From Persicaria tinctoria (Eukaryota; Streptophyta; Magnoliopsida; Caryophyllales; Polygonaceae): DNA of 64,000 nt. The DNA is taken from contig JBANSL010000013.1 of the NCBI GenBank assembly GCA_037127255.1, positions 61,084,688 to 61,148,687 on the forward strand, written 5' to 3'. Positions within the stretch are counted from its first letter, which is position 1. Each line of letters starts with the position of its first letter. Both the position numbers and the translations under genes were made by a program. This document shows positions 44,585 to 56,166 of the stretch, one piece after another. The notes under the pieces were generated by a model. It was not told where the DNA came from. It searched no databases and saw only the letters and a list, made by a program, of their open reading frames with translations.

Positions 44585-45345
44585 CTAGACCTCTATCCCA
44601 CAACTGATCAGATCCCGCTGCAACTCGGGTCGAGCCGTCAATCTGGACAAAACAATCTCCTGACGAGTCTTCCGACTCAAGGCGTGGGCCACCACATTGG
44701 CCTTCCCCGGGTGATACTCAATCTCCAACTCGTAGTCCTTGATCAACTCCAGCCACCTCCTCTGACGCATATTCAGCTCCTTCTGCGTGAAAATGTACAT
44801 TAAATTTTTGTGATCGGTCATGATCCTCACTAACGTGCCATACAGATAGTGCCTCCAGATCTTGAGCGCATGTACCACTGTGGCTAGCTCAAGATCGTGT
44901 GTGAGGTATGACTCCTCCCCTGGCTTCAGCTGGCATGAAGCGTAAGCGATGACCCGATCCCTCTGCTGTAGCACACAACCTAAACCTGAACTCGAAGCAT
45001 CCGTGTAGACCACGAAGTCCTCCGTCCCCTCTGGTAGTGCTAACACTGGCCCGGATGTCAACTTCTGCTTCAGCAGATACAAAATGGTCTGGCACGCCGG
45101 GCTCCACTCGAAAGGTACTCCCTTCTTCGTCAGCTGCGTCATCGGCCTTGCAATGCTGGAGAAGCCCTCAACGAATCGTCGTTAATAGCTAGCCAAACCT
45201 AGAAAAGACCTGATGTCTATGATGTTCTTGGGGACCTCCCAAGCAACGATAGTATCAACCTTCGATGCGTCTACTGATATCCCTGTTGCGGATATAACAT
45301 GACCAAGAAACATCACCTCGGAGAGCCAGAACTCAAACTTGCTAA
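44585..45345 (-). pseudogene. RT C terminus and RNase H, copy A
   Basis: RT thumb/connection ([28 protein letters not shown]) is followed by RNase H with [26 protein letters not shown] and MTDHKNL. The last catalytic Asp is changed: VVADALSR reads VVAHALSR. A stop replaces a Tyr near 45182 (SYYRRF). Upstream of KFSK the reading abruptly becomes antisense integrase at 45346. Confidence 0.85.
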
Positions 45346-46191
45346 ACTTTCCGACCCTGTGTTGAAGTGGACGGATATCACGATGGACTTCGTGACAGGA
45401 TTGAGGAGAGATGTACGAGGCTTTGATGCGATTTGGGTGGTGGTCGACAGGTTGACCAAGACCGCCCATTTCATTCCGATCCAGGAGACATGGCCTGCGT
45501 CTGATTTAGTCCGAGCATTTATACAGCATATAGTGAGGTTGCATGGGGGTCTCGAGAGGATATTATCTGATAGAGATGGTCGCTTCACTTCAAGATTCCG
45601 GAGGCAGGTGCACGAGGCTGTGGGGAGCAAGTTGCATTTCAGCACGACCTATCACCCGCAGACGGACGAGTAGAGCGAGAGGACGACAGAAGAAGTATGT
45701 TGATAGGCGCAGGACTGAGTTGGCCTTTGAGGTTCGAGATCATGTCTAGTTGCGAGTGTCACCGATGAGAGGGATCCGGCGATTCAGGATGAAGGGCAAG
45801 TTGAGCCCTAGATATGTGGGGCCCTTTGAGATCCTCGAGCGAGTAGGAGAGGTTGCTTACAGAGTTGCTTTACCGCCCCGTTTGGCTGGTATACACGATG
45901 TCACAGCTGAGGAAGTACGAGCCAGATCCGAGTCACAAATTGGACTACTCCGAATTAGAGATATCACCTGACCATACCTTCGTGGAACATCTGATTGCTG
46001 TTCTTGACCGCCGGGTCAAGAAGCTGAGGCGCAGAGAGGTACCGTTGGTACTTATAAAGTTGGCTAGGAGGAGCCTCGACGAGGCTACTTGGGAGACAGA
46101 GGAAAGTCTACGAGCGAGCTATGGAGATGTATTAGATGAGTTGCTAGCGTCGTATGTACAGCCACAGGCAGATACAACTTTGACTGCGTGA
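45346..46191 (+). pseudogene. Inverted integrase-chromodomain piece, copy B
   Basis: In plus sense: [20 protein letters not shown] through SDRDGRFTS and YHPQTDE, then a stop and a deletion to RQKKYVDRRRTELAFEV, the GPY/F-type end and the chromodomain (EHLIAVLDRRVKKLRRREVP, EEATWETEE). A small deletion removes the FHVSQ codons (IHDV-TAEE). Confidence 0.85.
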
Positions 46192-46222
46192 GTGGTCGGT
46201 GTGTTCCTAGGAGGGGGACCCA

Positions 46223-46997
46223 AAACACAAGCCCTCAGCATATCCTTCAGCATCTGAATCCTCCTCTCGCTCTGCCCGTCCGTCTGCGGGTGATAGGCCG
46301 TGCTGAAATGCAACTTGCTCCCCAGAGCCTCGTGCACCTGCCTCCAGAATCTTGAAGTGAAGCGGCCATCTCTATCAGATACTATCCTCTCGGGAACCCC
46401 ATGCAACCTCACTATATGCTGTATAAAAGCTCGGACTAAATCAGACACATGCCATGTCTCCTGGATCGGAATGAAACGGGCAGTCTTGGTCAACCTGTCG
46501 ACCACCACCCAAATCGCATCAAAGCCTCGTACATCTCTCCTCAATCCTATCACGAAGTCCATCGTGATATCCGTCCACTTCCACACAGGGTCGGGAAGTG
46601 ATCGTGTCATCCCTCCGGGCTTCTGGTGCTCTATCCGTACCTGCTGGCAGACCTGACATCGTGCTACAAACAAAGCGACGTCAGTCTTCATCCTCCGCCA
46701 CCAGAACGTTCTTCTCAAGTCCTGGTACATCATATTCGGTCCCGGATGGACCGAATAACGAGTGTAATGTGCCTCTATCATGATCTTCTGCTTCATGTTG
46801 TGCACATCAGACACAACAACTCGTCCCTGCAAAATCAGCATCCCATCATCTCGGACGGTTAAAGACCTACAATGGCCCTATGCCACGCGCTGTCGGATAT
46901 CGGCAATCCGTAGACACTCTGTATGCGCTTGTCAGATCTCATCTATCAACTCTCATTGAACCTCCAGGAAACTCAGTTGTCCACTCTCTCGCTGTGA
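46223..46997 (-). pseudogene. Integrase, copy C
   Basis: Minus sense H2C2 domain and core ([15 protein letters not shown] to DMLRACVL), open for 240 codons at 46841-46119; the last 37 codons are antisense of the adjoining copy B. The 46842-46997 spacer is the usual sequence between RNase H and integrase with stops. Confidence 0.85.
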
Positions 46998-48218
46998 CTA
47001 GACCTCTATCCCACAACTGATCAGATCCCATCGCAACTCGGGTCGAGCCGTCAATCTGGACAAAACAATCTCCTGACGAGTCTTCCGACTCAAGGCGTCA
47101 GCCACCACATTGGCCTTCCCCGGGTGATACTCAATCTCCAATTCATAGTCCTTGATCAACTCCAGCCACCTCCTCTGACGCATATTCAGCTCCTTCTGCG
47201 TGAAAATGTACTTCAAACTTTTGTGATCGGTCATGATCCTCACTAACTTGCCATACAGATAGTGCCTCCAGATCTTGAGCGCATGTACCACTGCGGCTAG
47301 CTCAAGATCGTGCGGGAGGTATGACTCCTCCCCTGGCTTCAGCTGGCATGAAGCGTAAGCGATGACCCGATCCTTCTGCTGTAGCATACAACCTAAACCT
47401 GAACTCGAAGCATCCGTGTAGACCACGAAGTCCTCCGTCCCCTCTAGTAGTGTTAACACTGGCCCAGATGTCAACTTCTGCTTCAGCAGATCAAAACTAG
47501 TCTGGCACGTCGGGCTCCACTCGAAAGGTACTCCCTTCTTCGTCAGCTGCGTCATCGGCCTTGCTATGCTGGAGAAGCCCTCGACGAATCGTCGGTAATA
47601 GCTAGCCAAACCTAGAAAAGACCTGATGTCTATGATGTTCTTGGGGACATCCCAAGCAACGATAGCATCAACCTTCCATGCGTCTACTGATATCCCTGCT
47701 GCGGATATAACATGACCAAGAAACATCACCTCGGAGAGCAAGAACTCACACTTGCTAAACTTCCCGACCCTGTGTTGAAGTGGACGGATATCACGATGGA
47801 CTTCACGATGGACTAAATCAGACACATGCCATGTCTCTTGGATCGGAATGAAACGGGCAGTCTTGGTCAACCTGTCGACCACCACCCAAATCGCATCAAA
47901 GCCTCGTACATCTCTCCTCAATCCTATCACGAAGTCCATCGTGATATCCGTCCACTTCCACACAGGGTCGGGAAGTGATCGTGTCATCCCTCCGGGCTTC
48001 TGGTGCTCTATCCGTACCTGCTGGCAGACCTGACATCGTGCTACAAACAAAGCGACGTCAGTCTTCATCCTCCGCCACCAGAACGTTCTTCTCAAGTCCT
48101 GGTACATCATATTCGGTCCCGGATGGACCGAATAACGAGTGTAATGTGCCTCTATCATGATTCTCTGCTTCATGTTGTGCACATCAGACACAACAACTCG
48201 TCCCTGCAAAATCAGCAT
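46998..48218 (-). CDS. 406-codon chimeric ORF: integrase start, then RT end and RNase H
   Basis: An uninterrupted frame made of pieces in the wrong order. Residues 1-136 or so are the integrase H2C2 domain and first part of the core (to ETWHVSDLV, copy D); about 18 residues are antisense integrase ([16 protein letters not shown]); then RT thumb ([20 protein letters not shown]) and RNase H with all catalytic acids ([23 protein letters not shown]) to the stop. Whether it is expressed is unknown. It spans the junction of the two tandem minus-strand blocks. Confidence 0.7.
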   Translation of the reverse strand: MLILQGRVVVSDVHNMKQRIMIEAHYTRYSVHPGPNMMYQDLRRTFWWRRMKTDVALFVARCQVCQQVRIEHQKPGGMTRSLPDPVWKWTDITMDFVIGLRRDVRGFDAIWVVVDRLTKTARFIPIQETWHVSDLVHREVHRDIRPLQHRVGKFSKCEFLLSEVMFLGHVISAAGISVDAWKVDAIVAWDVPKNIIDIRSFLGLASYYRRFVEGFSSIARPMTQLTKKGVPFEWSPTCQTSFDLLKQKLTSGPVLTLLEGTEDFVVYTDASSSGLGCMLQQKDRVIAYASCQLKPGEESYLPHDLELAAVVHALKIWRHYLYGKLVRIMTDHKSLKYIFTQKELNMRQRRWLELIKDYELEIEYHPGKANVVADALSRKTRQEIVLSRLTARPELRWDLISCGIEV

Positions 48219-48374
48219 CCCATCATCTCGGACGGTTAAAGACCTACAATGGCCCTATGCCACGCGCTGTCGGATATCGGCAATCCGTAGACACTCTGTC
48301 TGCGCTTGTCAGATCTCATCTATCAACTCTCATTGAACCTCCAGGAAACTCAGTTGTCCACTCTCTCGCTGTGA

Positions 48375-49259
48375 CTAGACCTCTATCCCACAACTGATCA
48401 GATCCCATCGCAACTCGGGTCGAGCCATCAATCTGGACAAAACAATATCCTGACGAGTCTTCCGACTCAAGGCGTCAGCCACCACATTGGCCTTCCCCGG
48501 GTGATACTCAATCTCCAATTCATAGTCCTTGATCAACTCCAGCCACCTCCTCTGACGCATATTCAGCTCCTTTTGCGTGAAAATGTACTTCAAACTTTTG
48601 TGATCGGTCATGATCCTCACTAACTTGCCATACAGATAGTGCCTCCAGATCTTGAGCGCATGTACCACTGCGGCTAGCTCAAGATCGTGCGGGAGGTATG
48701 ACTCCTCCCCTGGCTTCAGCTGGCATGAAGCGTAAGCGATGACCCGATCCTTCTGCTGTAGCATACAACCTAAACCTGAACTCGAAGCATCCGTGTAGAC
48801 CACGAAGTCCTCCGTCCCCTCTAGTAGTGTTAACACTGGCCCGGATGTCAACTTCTGCTTCAGCAGATCAAAACTGGTCTGGCACGTTGGGCTCCACTCG
48901 AAAGGTACTCCCTTCTTCGTCAGCTGCGTCATCGGCCTTGCTATGCTGGAGAAGCCCTCGACGAATCGTCGGTAATAGCTAGCCAAACCTAGAAAAGACC
49001 TGATGTCTATGATGTTCTTGAGGACATCCCAAGCAACGATAGCATCAACCTTCCATGCGTCTACTGATATCCCTGCTGCGGATATAACATGACCAAGAAA
49101 CATCACCTCGGAGAGCAAGAACTCACACTTGCTAAACTTCCCGACCCTGTGTTGAAGTGGACGGATATCACGATGGACTTCGTGATAGGATTGAGGAGAG
49201 ATGTACGAGGCTTTGATGCGATTTTGGTGGTGGTCGACAGGTTGACCAAGACCGCCCAT
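48375..49259 (-). CDS. RT end and RNase H, copy D, open frame
   Basis: A 294-codon frame; its first 40 codons read antisense of integrase copy E, and the true homology starts at [20 protein letters not shown] (about 49138). RNase H is complete with TDASS, DLELA, TDHKSL and ADALSR. Nearly identical to the matching part of the 46998-48218 frame. No RT palm, so not a functional polymerase. Confidence 0.75.
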   Translation of the reverse strand: MGGLGQPVDHHQNRIKASYISPQSYHEVHRDIRPLQHRVGKFSKCEFLLSEVMFLGHVISAAGISVDAWKVDAIVAWDVLKNIIDIRSFLGLASYYRRFVEGFSSIARPMTQLTKKGVPFEWSPTCQTSFDLLKQKLTSGPVLTLLEGTEDFVVYTDASSSGLGCMLQQKDRVIAYASCQLKPGEESYLPHDLELAAVVHALKIWRHYLYGKLVRIMTDHKSLKYIFTQKELNMRQRRWLELIKDYELEIEYHPGKANVVADALSRKTRQDIVLSRLMARPELRWDLISCGIEV

Positions 49260-50223
49260 TTCATTCCGATCAAGGAGACATGGCCTGTGTCTGATTTAGT
49301 CCGAGCTTTTATACAGCATATAGTGAGGTTGCATGGGGTTCCCGAGAGGATAGTATCTGATAGAGATGGCCGCTTCAATTCGAGATTCCGGAGGCATGTG
49401 CACGAGGCTGTTGAGAGCAAGTTGCATTTCAGCACGACCTATCACCCGCAGACGGACGAGAAGAGCGAGAGGACGATTCAAACGCCGGAGGATATGCTGA
49501 GGGCTTGTGTTTTGGAGTGGGGGAACCTTTGGGTTCGACATCTTCCCCTAGTAGAGTTCTCGTACAACAACATCTATCATTCATCGATCAGGATGGCTCC
49601 TTTTGAGGCGTTGTATGGGAGGCGATGCAAGTCGCCTATCTGCTGGGATGAGCTTGCAGACTGAGTGGGGATACTACCACAGTATGTGCAGGAGGCGACA
49701 GATCTGGTTAGACGGATCCGAGAGCATCTGAGGGTTGCGCACGACCCACAGAAGAAGTATGTTGATAGTCGCAGGACTGAGTTGGCCTTTGAGGTTGGAG
49801 ATCATGTCTGGTTGCGAGTGTCACCGACGAGAGGGATCCGATGATTCGGGATGAAGGGCAAGCTGAGCCCTAGATATGTGGGCCCATTTGAGATCCTCGA
49901 GCGAGTAGGAGAGATTGCTTGCAGAGTTGCTTTACCGCCCCGTTTGGCTGGTATACACGATGTCACAGCTGAGGAAGTACGAGCCAGATCCAAGTCATAG
50001 ATTGGACTACTCCGAATTAGAGATAGCACATGACCATACCTTCGTGGAGCATCTGATTGTTGTTCTTGACCGCCGGGTCAAGAAGCTGAGGCGCAGAGAG
50101 GTACCGTTGGTACTTATACAGTGGGCTAGGAGGAGCCCCGAGGAGGCTACTTGGGAGAAAAAGGAGAGTCTACGAGCAAGCTATAGAGATGTATTAGATG
50201 AGTTGCTAGCGTCGTATGTATAG
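49139..50223 (+). pseudogene. Inverted integrase-chromodomain piece, copy E
   Basis: Like copy B but with fewer deletions: core D, D and E (MDFVIGL, SDRDGRFNS, DEKSERT), KSPICWDE, GPY/F-type end, and chromodomain (EHLIVVLDRRVKKLRRREVP, EEATWEKKE). Stops at 49662, 49842 and 50000 and a frameshift break it. Confidence 0.85.
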
Positions 50224-50280
50224 CCACGGGCAGATACAACTTTGACTGCGTGAGTGGCCGGTGAGTACCTGGGAGGGGGA

Positions 50281-51008
50281 CCCAAAACACAAGCCCTCAG
50301 CATATCCTCCAGCGTCTGAATCGTCCTCTCGCTCTGCCCGTCCGTCTTCGGGTGATAGGCCGTGCTGAAATGCAACTTGCTCCCAGAGCCTCGTGCACCT
50401 GCCTCCAGAATCTTGAAGTGAAGCGGCCATCTCTAGCAGATACTATCCTCTCGGGAACCCCATGCAACCTTACTATATGCTGTATAAAAGCTCGGACTAA
50501 ATCAGACACAGGCCATGTCTCCTGGATCGGAATGAAACGGGCGGTCTTGGTCAACCTGTCGACCACCACCCAAATCGCATCAAAGCCTCGTACATCTCTC
50601 CTCAATCCTGTCATGAAGTCCATCGTGATATCCGTCCACTTCCACACAGGGTCGGGAAGTGAGCGTGTCATCCCTTCGGGCTTCTGGTGCTCTATCCGCA
50701 CCTTCTGGAAGACCTGACATCGCACTACAAACAAAGCGACGTGAGTCTTCATCCTACGCCACCAGAACGTCCTCCTCAAGTCCTAGTACATCTTATTCGA
50801 TCCTAGATGGACCGAATAAGGAGTGGAATGTGCCTCTATCATGATCTTCTGCTTCAGGTTGTGCACATCAGGCACAACAACTCGTTCCTGCAACATCAGC
50901 ATCCCATCATCTCGGACAGTAAAATACCCACAGTGGCCCTGGGCCATGCGCTGTCGGATATCGGCAATACGCGGACACTCTGTCTGCGCTCGTCGGATCT
51001 CATCCATC
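50281..51008 (-). pseudogene. Integrase, copy F, joined to the PBS
   Basis: Minus sense from the PBS: MDEIRRAQTECPRIADIRQR, MAQGHCGYFTVRDDGM, H2C2 domain and core to DMLRACVL. Direct fusion of PBS to the pre-integrase linker means that everything from gag to RNase H was lost at this end. Confidence 0.85.
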
Positions 51009-51022
51009 AACTCTGATACCAA
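51009..51022 (-). promoter_or_regulatory. Chromovirus primer-binding site
   Basis: Minus strand TTGGTATCAGAGTT, initiator tRNA-Met type with one change at the end (usual TGGTATCAGAGC). Confidence 0.85.
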
Positions 51023-51023
51023 C

Positions 51024-53484
51024 TTTAGAAGGACCCGAAATTTAAGTACCCGAATTAACCTCCATAAACCTACTTAGAAGGTAAATAAGGTTCGGAGTAC
51101 TAGATTATCGGGGAACGTTATAGGAGAAGTTTGATCTTCTCCCGTGAGCTTTGGATCTTACGACCGAGTACGAGTTATTGTTAGGTTCATTTATGCGGAA
51201 GATTTAGTTGTCAAAAGTTGGGGATTGCGAACCCCGAAAAGATCGTAAGCCCGTTGGAGGCTTTACCTGTCCTAGACTATCGCAAAGACGTTTCGAATAG
51301 AAATGAAAGCGGAAATCATAAATACAACAAAACGCCACGGCCGTGCCGGGTCAAAACGATAAAACGTATGAGCAAAAGAGTACGAATGTTAAGCGCCTCC
51401 CTCACTCTAATCGTCCAAAAGGTCTGTCCCGACAACCATCCACATAAGTAAGTCATATCGGGTAAGGGGTACCTGAATCTAAAAACAAGAAATAAATCGG
51501 GGTCAATCATCGGAAATATGCACACTCAATGCCATATAAAGAGGCATACTTAGACTACATGAATGTTAAAATGTAACACATAAGCAAGTGTATAGATATA
51601 TATAAATCCGAAATAAACACACAAGGGCCCGTATCATCATCACCATCATATCATAATATCTTCTCAAACGTACTCATCCTTCCCAAACATACTCATTCTT
51701 TCTCATCGTAAGTCTTTCATCATTTCATTCGTGTTCCATCGAGTATAAGTCATTTATTCAGATTTTGACGGCCGTCCTACCATAGACACATAGCATACAT
51801 ATGAATTATTGGATTTACTAAGATCATCCTACGTCATATTACCAGTTTATATTCCTAAACATGTTACTAGGTCGCGTGATGCATGAAGACTCTCGATAAG
51901 ACAAAGAGTATCACATAAATCCATAATGAGTAAGTCCAGGGGACTTACCTGGAGTCCGGAGAATAAACAAGCAATAAAGTGCACAACCAAGGATCCAATC
52001 AACAAGAGCCTATTAATTTCATTAAGCTTTCATTAGGTGGTATTCTAATGCATGGTACCCAACCTAATAATCAACATACATCCACATGAGGTTCACAATT
52101 CTATAGATTACACACTTTGGTTAAGTGATCTTGACTTAACCAGTTATAATCTATATCGTATTATCACATAATCGATTTTCTTCTTATCGGATCGTAAGCC
52201 AAGTTATAGGTATATTTCATTTCTGTATTTTATATGCTCTAAGTTTCGGTTATACCATCACATATTTAACTATATTCTTAGCATTCCCTTAACCAAGTTT
52301 TCTAACCGAGTCATTATAAACACTGGTTACTAAAATTATAATAACTCTTGATCCAACCGTTGAATCGCCCTAATTTTAGTCGAATCAGACCGTTGGATTG
52401 GAATTGAATTTCAAATTACAGAGGCCCATGTATCCATTTTGTTTGTTGTGACGTTTGCTACAAAACGCAACAAAAAACACATAGAGGCTCCACTTCCTAA
52501 GCCCTCATTTACACATAAGGATCTTAACCTATAGAGGGAAAGGTGGATGAGAGATTATCCTCGAAGCCTCTCTCGAAAAAGACCAAATTACCTCTCCATG
52601 CTTCCCGGGACCTTGCGCCAAACACCTAGCATTTTTGACAAATCCAAACCAAAACATAGACGGAATTCTTAGACAAAAACCTTTAAAATTAGTTGTACAA
52701 CAAGTATAAAATCAGATTTGAAGGGGCGGAAACCAGGACTCACTCAAACACACTTGAAAACCTCAAGAACACAAAGGGCTCGACACAGCTGGCTCGAAAA
52801 TGGGCCTCAAGGGGCAGCTTGTTGGGACTGGATTTTTGCGAACTCACTATGGTTGGAAAGGCCTCTCATTTTTGGATATTTGGCTTTATGAATCAGCCAA
52901 AAAGCTTGAGTGAGGAGGGAGTTATGGTGGTTTGAAGTTGAGGTGTTGCTAGGCCAGCAATGGCTTCCCTCTTTTCTTTCTCTTTTCTCTCTAGTGCCGA
53001 GAGGCTTTGTGGATGGGGAGCTCAGGCTGAGTTTATGGGTTTATATATATGAGGATAGGTGTGGTTAAGTGGTCAAAAGGTCATCCAACACTAGAGTTAC
53101 ACTAGGGACATGAATAGTGGAAGCTAGGCTAGATGTGGCAATTTTAGTCAAATGGATTGGTTGAGCTTTTGTGGCTCTCCTTGAGGCTGTCAGCATTGGG
53201 TTTAATAAGGGGGATTTGGTGTTAAAATTACGTAAAGAATAGTCGTGACATGTTATGATAATTACCGAAATAAACGGATGACAAGGCCTTTGCCTCATCA
53301 ATATTTATCGGAAAATTATCATACGAATTCCATTAGATCGGAATTGTAATCCTCTTTCCATATAAAATATGCCATCCAAAAATTTTAAATTTTCCCGGGT
53401 TTTCAAAATCGTAAAAGGAGGATAATTGCTCGGATTATCCCTCGGAAATTAATTAAATAATAATTAAATTTTTCGGTCTTTACA
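51024..53484 (-). repeat. Chromovirus 5' LTR
   Basis: About 2461 bp, aligned along its whole length with the 39706-42199 LTR. Its PBS-side end is altered (AGAAGGACCC where TGTAACGACCC is expected), while the outer end CGGTCTTTACA is intact. Confidence 0.9.
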
Positions 53485-53950
53485 CTCAACAATTGAATAA
53501 AGTGCATAAGGTGAATAAAAAGAATCACCTAAAATGTCTTTTAAATCCTTTAACAAGTCGGCCAAAACTAGAATAGAAAACCCTAACTAAAGTCCAATTC
53601 TGAATCGGCCTTTCTGCGAAGGCCGCGGGGCAGCCACCCTAGGCCACGGGGCGGCCAGGGATCAGCGAAGTCCTCCGATTTTCCCTTCGAGCCGCAGGGC
53701 GGCCGGCGATTCTTCCGAGCTTCTTCTTCCTTGACTTCGCAGCTTCTCTACTATTCTTTAGATTGTTTTTGCTCTCCTCCATTTCATTTCACCTTCAATC
53801 TACTGTATATGAAATAAACCATAAAATCATGTACATTCCGCCTCTTCCAACTCAACAAGTAATTATGTAAATGCAACTAAATATATGCAATATTCACAAC
53901 TAAACTATGCTAATTGCAATCTATTATGCAACAGTAAATATGTTCTATCA
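53485..53950 (-). mobile_element. Athila-type LTR, 5' part (split)
   Basis: Minus-strand LTR start TGATAGAACATATTTAC at 53950; contains a GC-rich patch (GGCCGCGGGGCAGCC near 53620). Continues beyond the chromovirus at 39705. It abuts palindrome 2 directly, without a PPT. Confidence 0.7.
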
Positions 53951-55082
53951 CCTGGCGCCGCCAATATTCAGCCTGATGCTGAGCAAGCTGGGCATGAGTC
54001 TCTCGAACCGTAGTAAGGTCCACAGACAGGCCCTGGACATCCTGACGAAGGTAGGAGAACTCATGTTGTAAGTCCTGCTGGTTCTCCAATAAGCCGTGTC
54101 GCTGAACCCTCAACGACTCCATCTGTCGCTGAAGTGCCCAAAAGGAGGGCTCATCCTCTCTAGAAGTGCCAGAAGAGCAAACACCCCTATGAGATGGCCT
54201 AGGCTGGAAGTCCATGGGCTTTCCAGGCTAAACATAATCCTCCTCCTTCTCATTCCCCACTGCCTCATCATAAGTCGGTCCAAATCCCAAAGCAGGGAAC
54301 ACTTGGGGGTCACCGTGGGGAATGTAGAAATCCTCAACTGCCGGTCCGAAGAGAATAGACCTAGGTAGCTTAATCTGATGAACGTTGTTCTTTCCCGCCT
54401 GCCAGATGAAGGAGGGTTCCTCTCCCACCAAATGATTTGCTCTCCTTAAAGCTGTCAAATCCAAGAGATAAAGATCACCCACCGAATCCTAGAGGTCCGA
54501 AGTGTCAACTCTATGCTCCCAAGCTATCAAAGTGAAAAGACCTCCAAATCCGGTAGGCATTGTCTTCTTCATCGCATCCTTGCAATGCTCTAAAAACAAC
54601 TCAACCCAATCCGGAATGTGCTCACCCTCCAAAGTCAAAAACCATAGATAAGCCAAAGCATTCAAGGACACCTTATTGATCTCCGCTTGCCCAAAGAAGG
54701 TGTTATTCAACACCTTGTGACAAAGTCATAGGGGTGGTTGGAGGATATTGTAGTTATATTCTCCCACCTTGGGTTGCATGACACGCCCTGTCGCTCTATG
54801 CCAGAAGTTGGTGGTCGTAGACTTGAGGATTCTGTACCAGTCATTAGTGGGTTGGGGGGATACTCCAAAAACCCGAGCAAATCGTCTCTTATCCGAATGG
54901 TAAGCCTTTCCCTTAAGCCCAAAACAGATGCCACCATTTCGGCTTGCCCTCAATGTACAGAAGAATTCACGAACCAAGCTCGGGTGAGTCGGAGCATTCT
55001 TTGTCACAAATTCATTCAAACCCCCTTTCGCTAACAATTGATGCACCATTTGTTCCAACCCAAGTACTCTCAAAGTAGGCAC
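53951..55082 (-). pseudogene. Accessory ORF, left arm of palindrome 2
   Basis: N to C on the minus strand: PTLRVLGLEQMVHQLLAKGG, FVTKNAPTHPSLVREFFCTL, FARVFGVSPQPTNDWYRI (55082-54726), NTFFGQAEINKVSLNALAYL and GGLFTLIAWEHRVDTSDL (54713-54489), a tail with DFYIPHGDPQVFPALGF, and a coil (FWALQRQMESLRVQ, YLRQDVQGLSVDLTT) running into the LTR at 53950. Same family as 35508-38880. Frameshifts and a stop near 54490 break it. Confidence 0.65.
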
Positions 55083-55091
55083 ATCGAAGAA

Positions 55092-56166
55092 TTTGAGAGT
55101 ACTTGGGTTGGAACAAACGATGCGTCAATTGTTAGCGAAAAGGGGTTTGAATGAATTTGTGACAAAGAATGATCCAACTCACCCGAGCTTGGTTCGTGAA
55201 TTCTTGTGTACATTGAGGGTAAGCCGAAATGGTGGCATATGTTTTAGGCTTAATGGAAAGGCTTACCATTCGGATAAGAGACGACTTGCTCGGGCTTTTG
55301 GAGTATCCACCCAACCCATTAATGACTGGTACAAAATCCCCAAGTCTACGACCACCAACTTCTGGCATAGAGCGACAGGCCGGGCGTGTCATGCAGCCTA
55401 AGGTGGGAGAATATAACTACAACATCCTCCACCCACCCCTACGACTTTGTCACAAGGTGTTGAATAACACCTTCTTTGGGCAAGCGGAGATCAATAAGGT
55501 GTCCTTGAAAGCTTTGGCTTATCTATGGTGTTTGACTCTGGAGGGCGAGCACATTTCAGATTGGGTTGAGTTGTTTTTAGAGCATTGCAAGGTTGTGATG
55601 AAGAAGACAACGCCTATCGGATTTGGGGGTCCAATCACATTGATAGCTTGGGAGCATAGAGTTGACACTTCGGACCTCTAGGATTCGGTGGGTGATCTTT
55701 ATCTCTTGGATTTGACAGCTTTAAGGAGAGCAAATCATTTGGTGGGATAGGGACCCTCCTTCATCAGGCAGGCGGGGAAGAACAACATTCATCAGATTAG
55801 GCTACCTAGGCATTTTCCCTTCTGACCGGCAGTTGAGGATTTCTACATTCCCCACGATGACCCCTAAGCGTTCCCTACTTTGGGATTTGGACCGGCTTAT
55901 GATGAGGCATTGGGGAATGAGGAGGAGGAGGATTATGTTCAGCCTGGCGAGCCCATGGACATCCAGCCTAGGCCATCTCTTGGGGGTGCTGGATCTTCTG
56001 GCACTTCTAGAGAGGATGAGCCCTCCTTATGGGCACTTCAGTGACAGATGGAGTCGTTGAGGGTTGAACAACACGGCTTATGGGAGAACTAACAGGACTT
56101 ACACAAGGAGTTCTCCTACCTCATGCCCAGCTTGCTCAGCATCAGGTTGAATATTGGAGGCGCCAG
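55092..56166 (+). pseudogene. Accessory ORF, right arm of palindrome 2
   Basis: LRVLGLEQTMRQLLAKRGLN, FVTKNDPTHPSLVREFLCTL, LARAFGVSTQPINDWYKI (55093-55401), then frameshifted to YNYNILHPPLRLCHKVLNNT, FFGQAEINKVSLKALAYLWC and GGPITLIAWEHRVDTSDL, stop at 55680. Downstream tail and coil homology continues with stops. Function unknown. Confidence 0.65.

Larger units (their letters stand above)
39706..53484 (-). mobile_element. Tekay/Del-like chromovirus with scrambled interior
   Basis: Minus-strand gypsy element with LTRs at both ends, PBS next to the 5' LTR, PPT next to the 3' LTR, and a chromodomain, which places it among chromoviruses. Target duplication is CTTAA/CTCAA (one mismatch). Instead of gag-protease-RT-RNase H-integrase, the interior is, from left: 3' region, chromodomain, integrase, RNase H, RT end (minus); integrase to chromodomain (plus); integrase, RNase H, RT end (minus); partial integrase, RNase H, RT end (minus); integrase to chromodomain (plus); integrase (minus); PBS. 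Gag, protease and the catalytic RT palm are absent. It cannot move on its own. Confidence 0.85.
53951..56166. mobile_element. Retroelement accessory-ORF palindrome 2 (head to head)
   Basis: Left arm 53951-55074 (minus sense) and right arm 55092-56166 (plus sense). The centre is GTTCCAACCCAAGTACTCTC (from 55052) facing its complement (to 55114) with a 17-bp loop. Outer ends CCTGGCGCCGCCAATATTCA and TGAATATTGGAGGCGCCAGG also pair. Same topology as palindrome 1 with a different member of the ORF family. Confidence 0.88.

Noticed and set aside
45313..45645. Minus-strand frame opposite integrase copy B, and similar frames near 43782, 46300, 47848, 49103 and 50352
   Set aside because: All are antisense of integrase; they recur only because integrase does.
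30748..56166. Palindromes as simple long-read folding artefacts
   Set aside because: Arms differ by substitutions, indels and repeat number, and loops and breakpoints differ between loci. A folded single read would give near-identical arms. Assembly error is still possible and should be checked.
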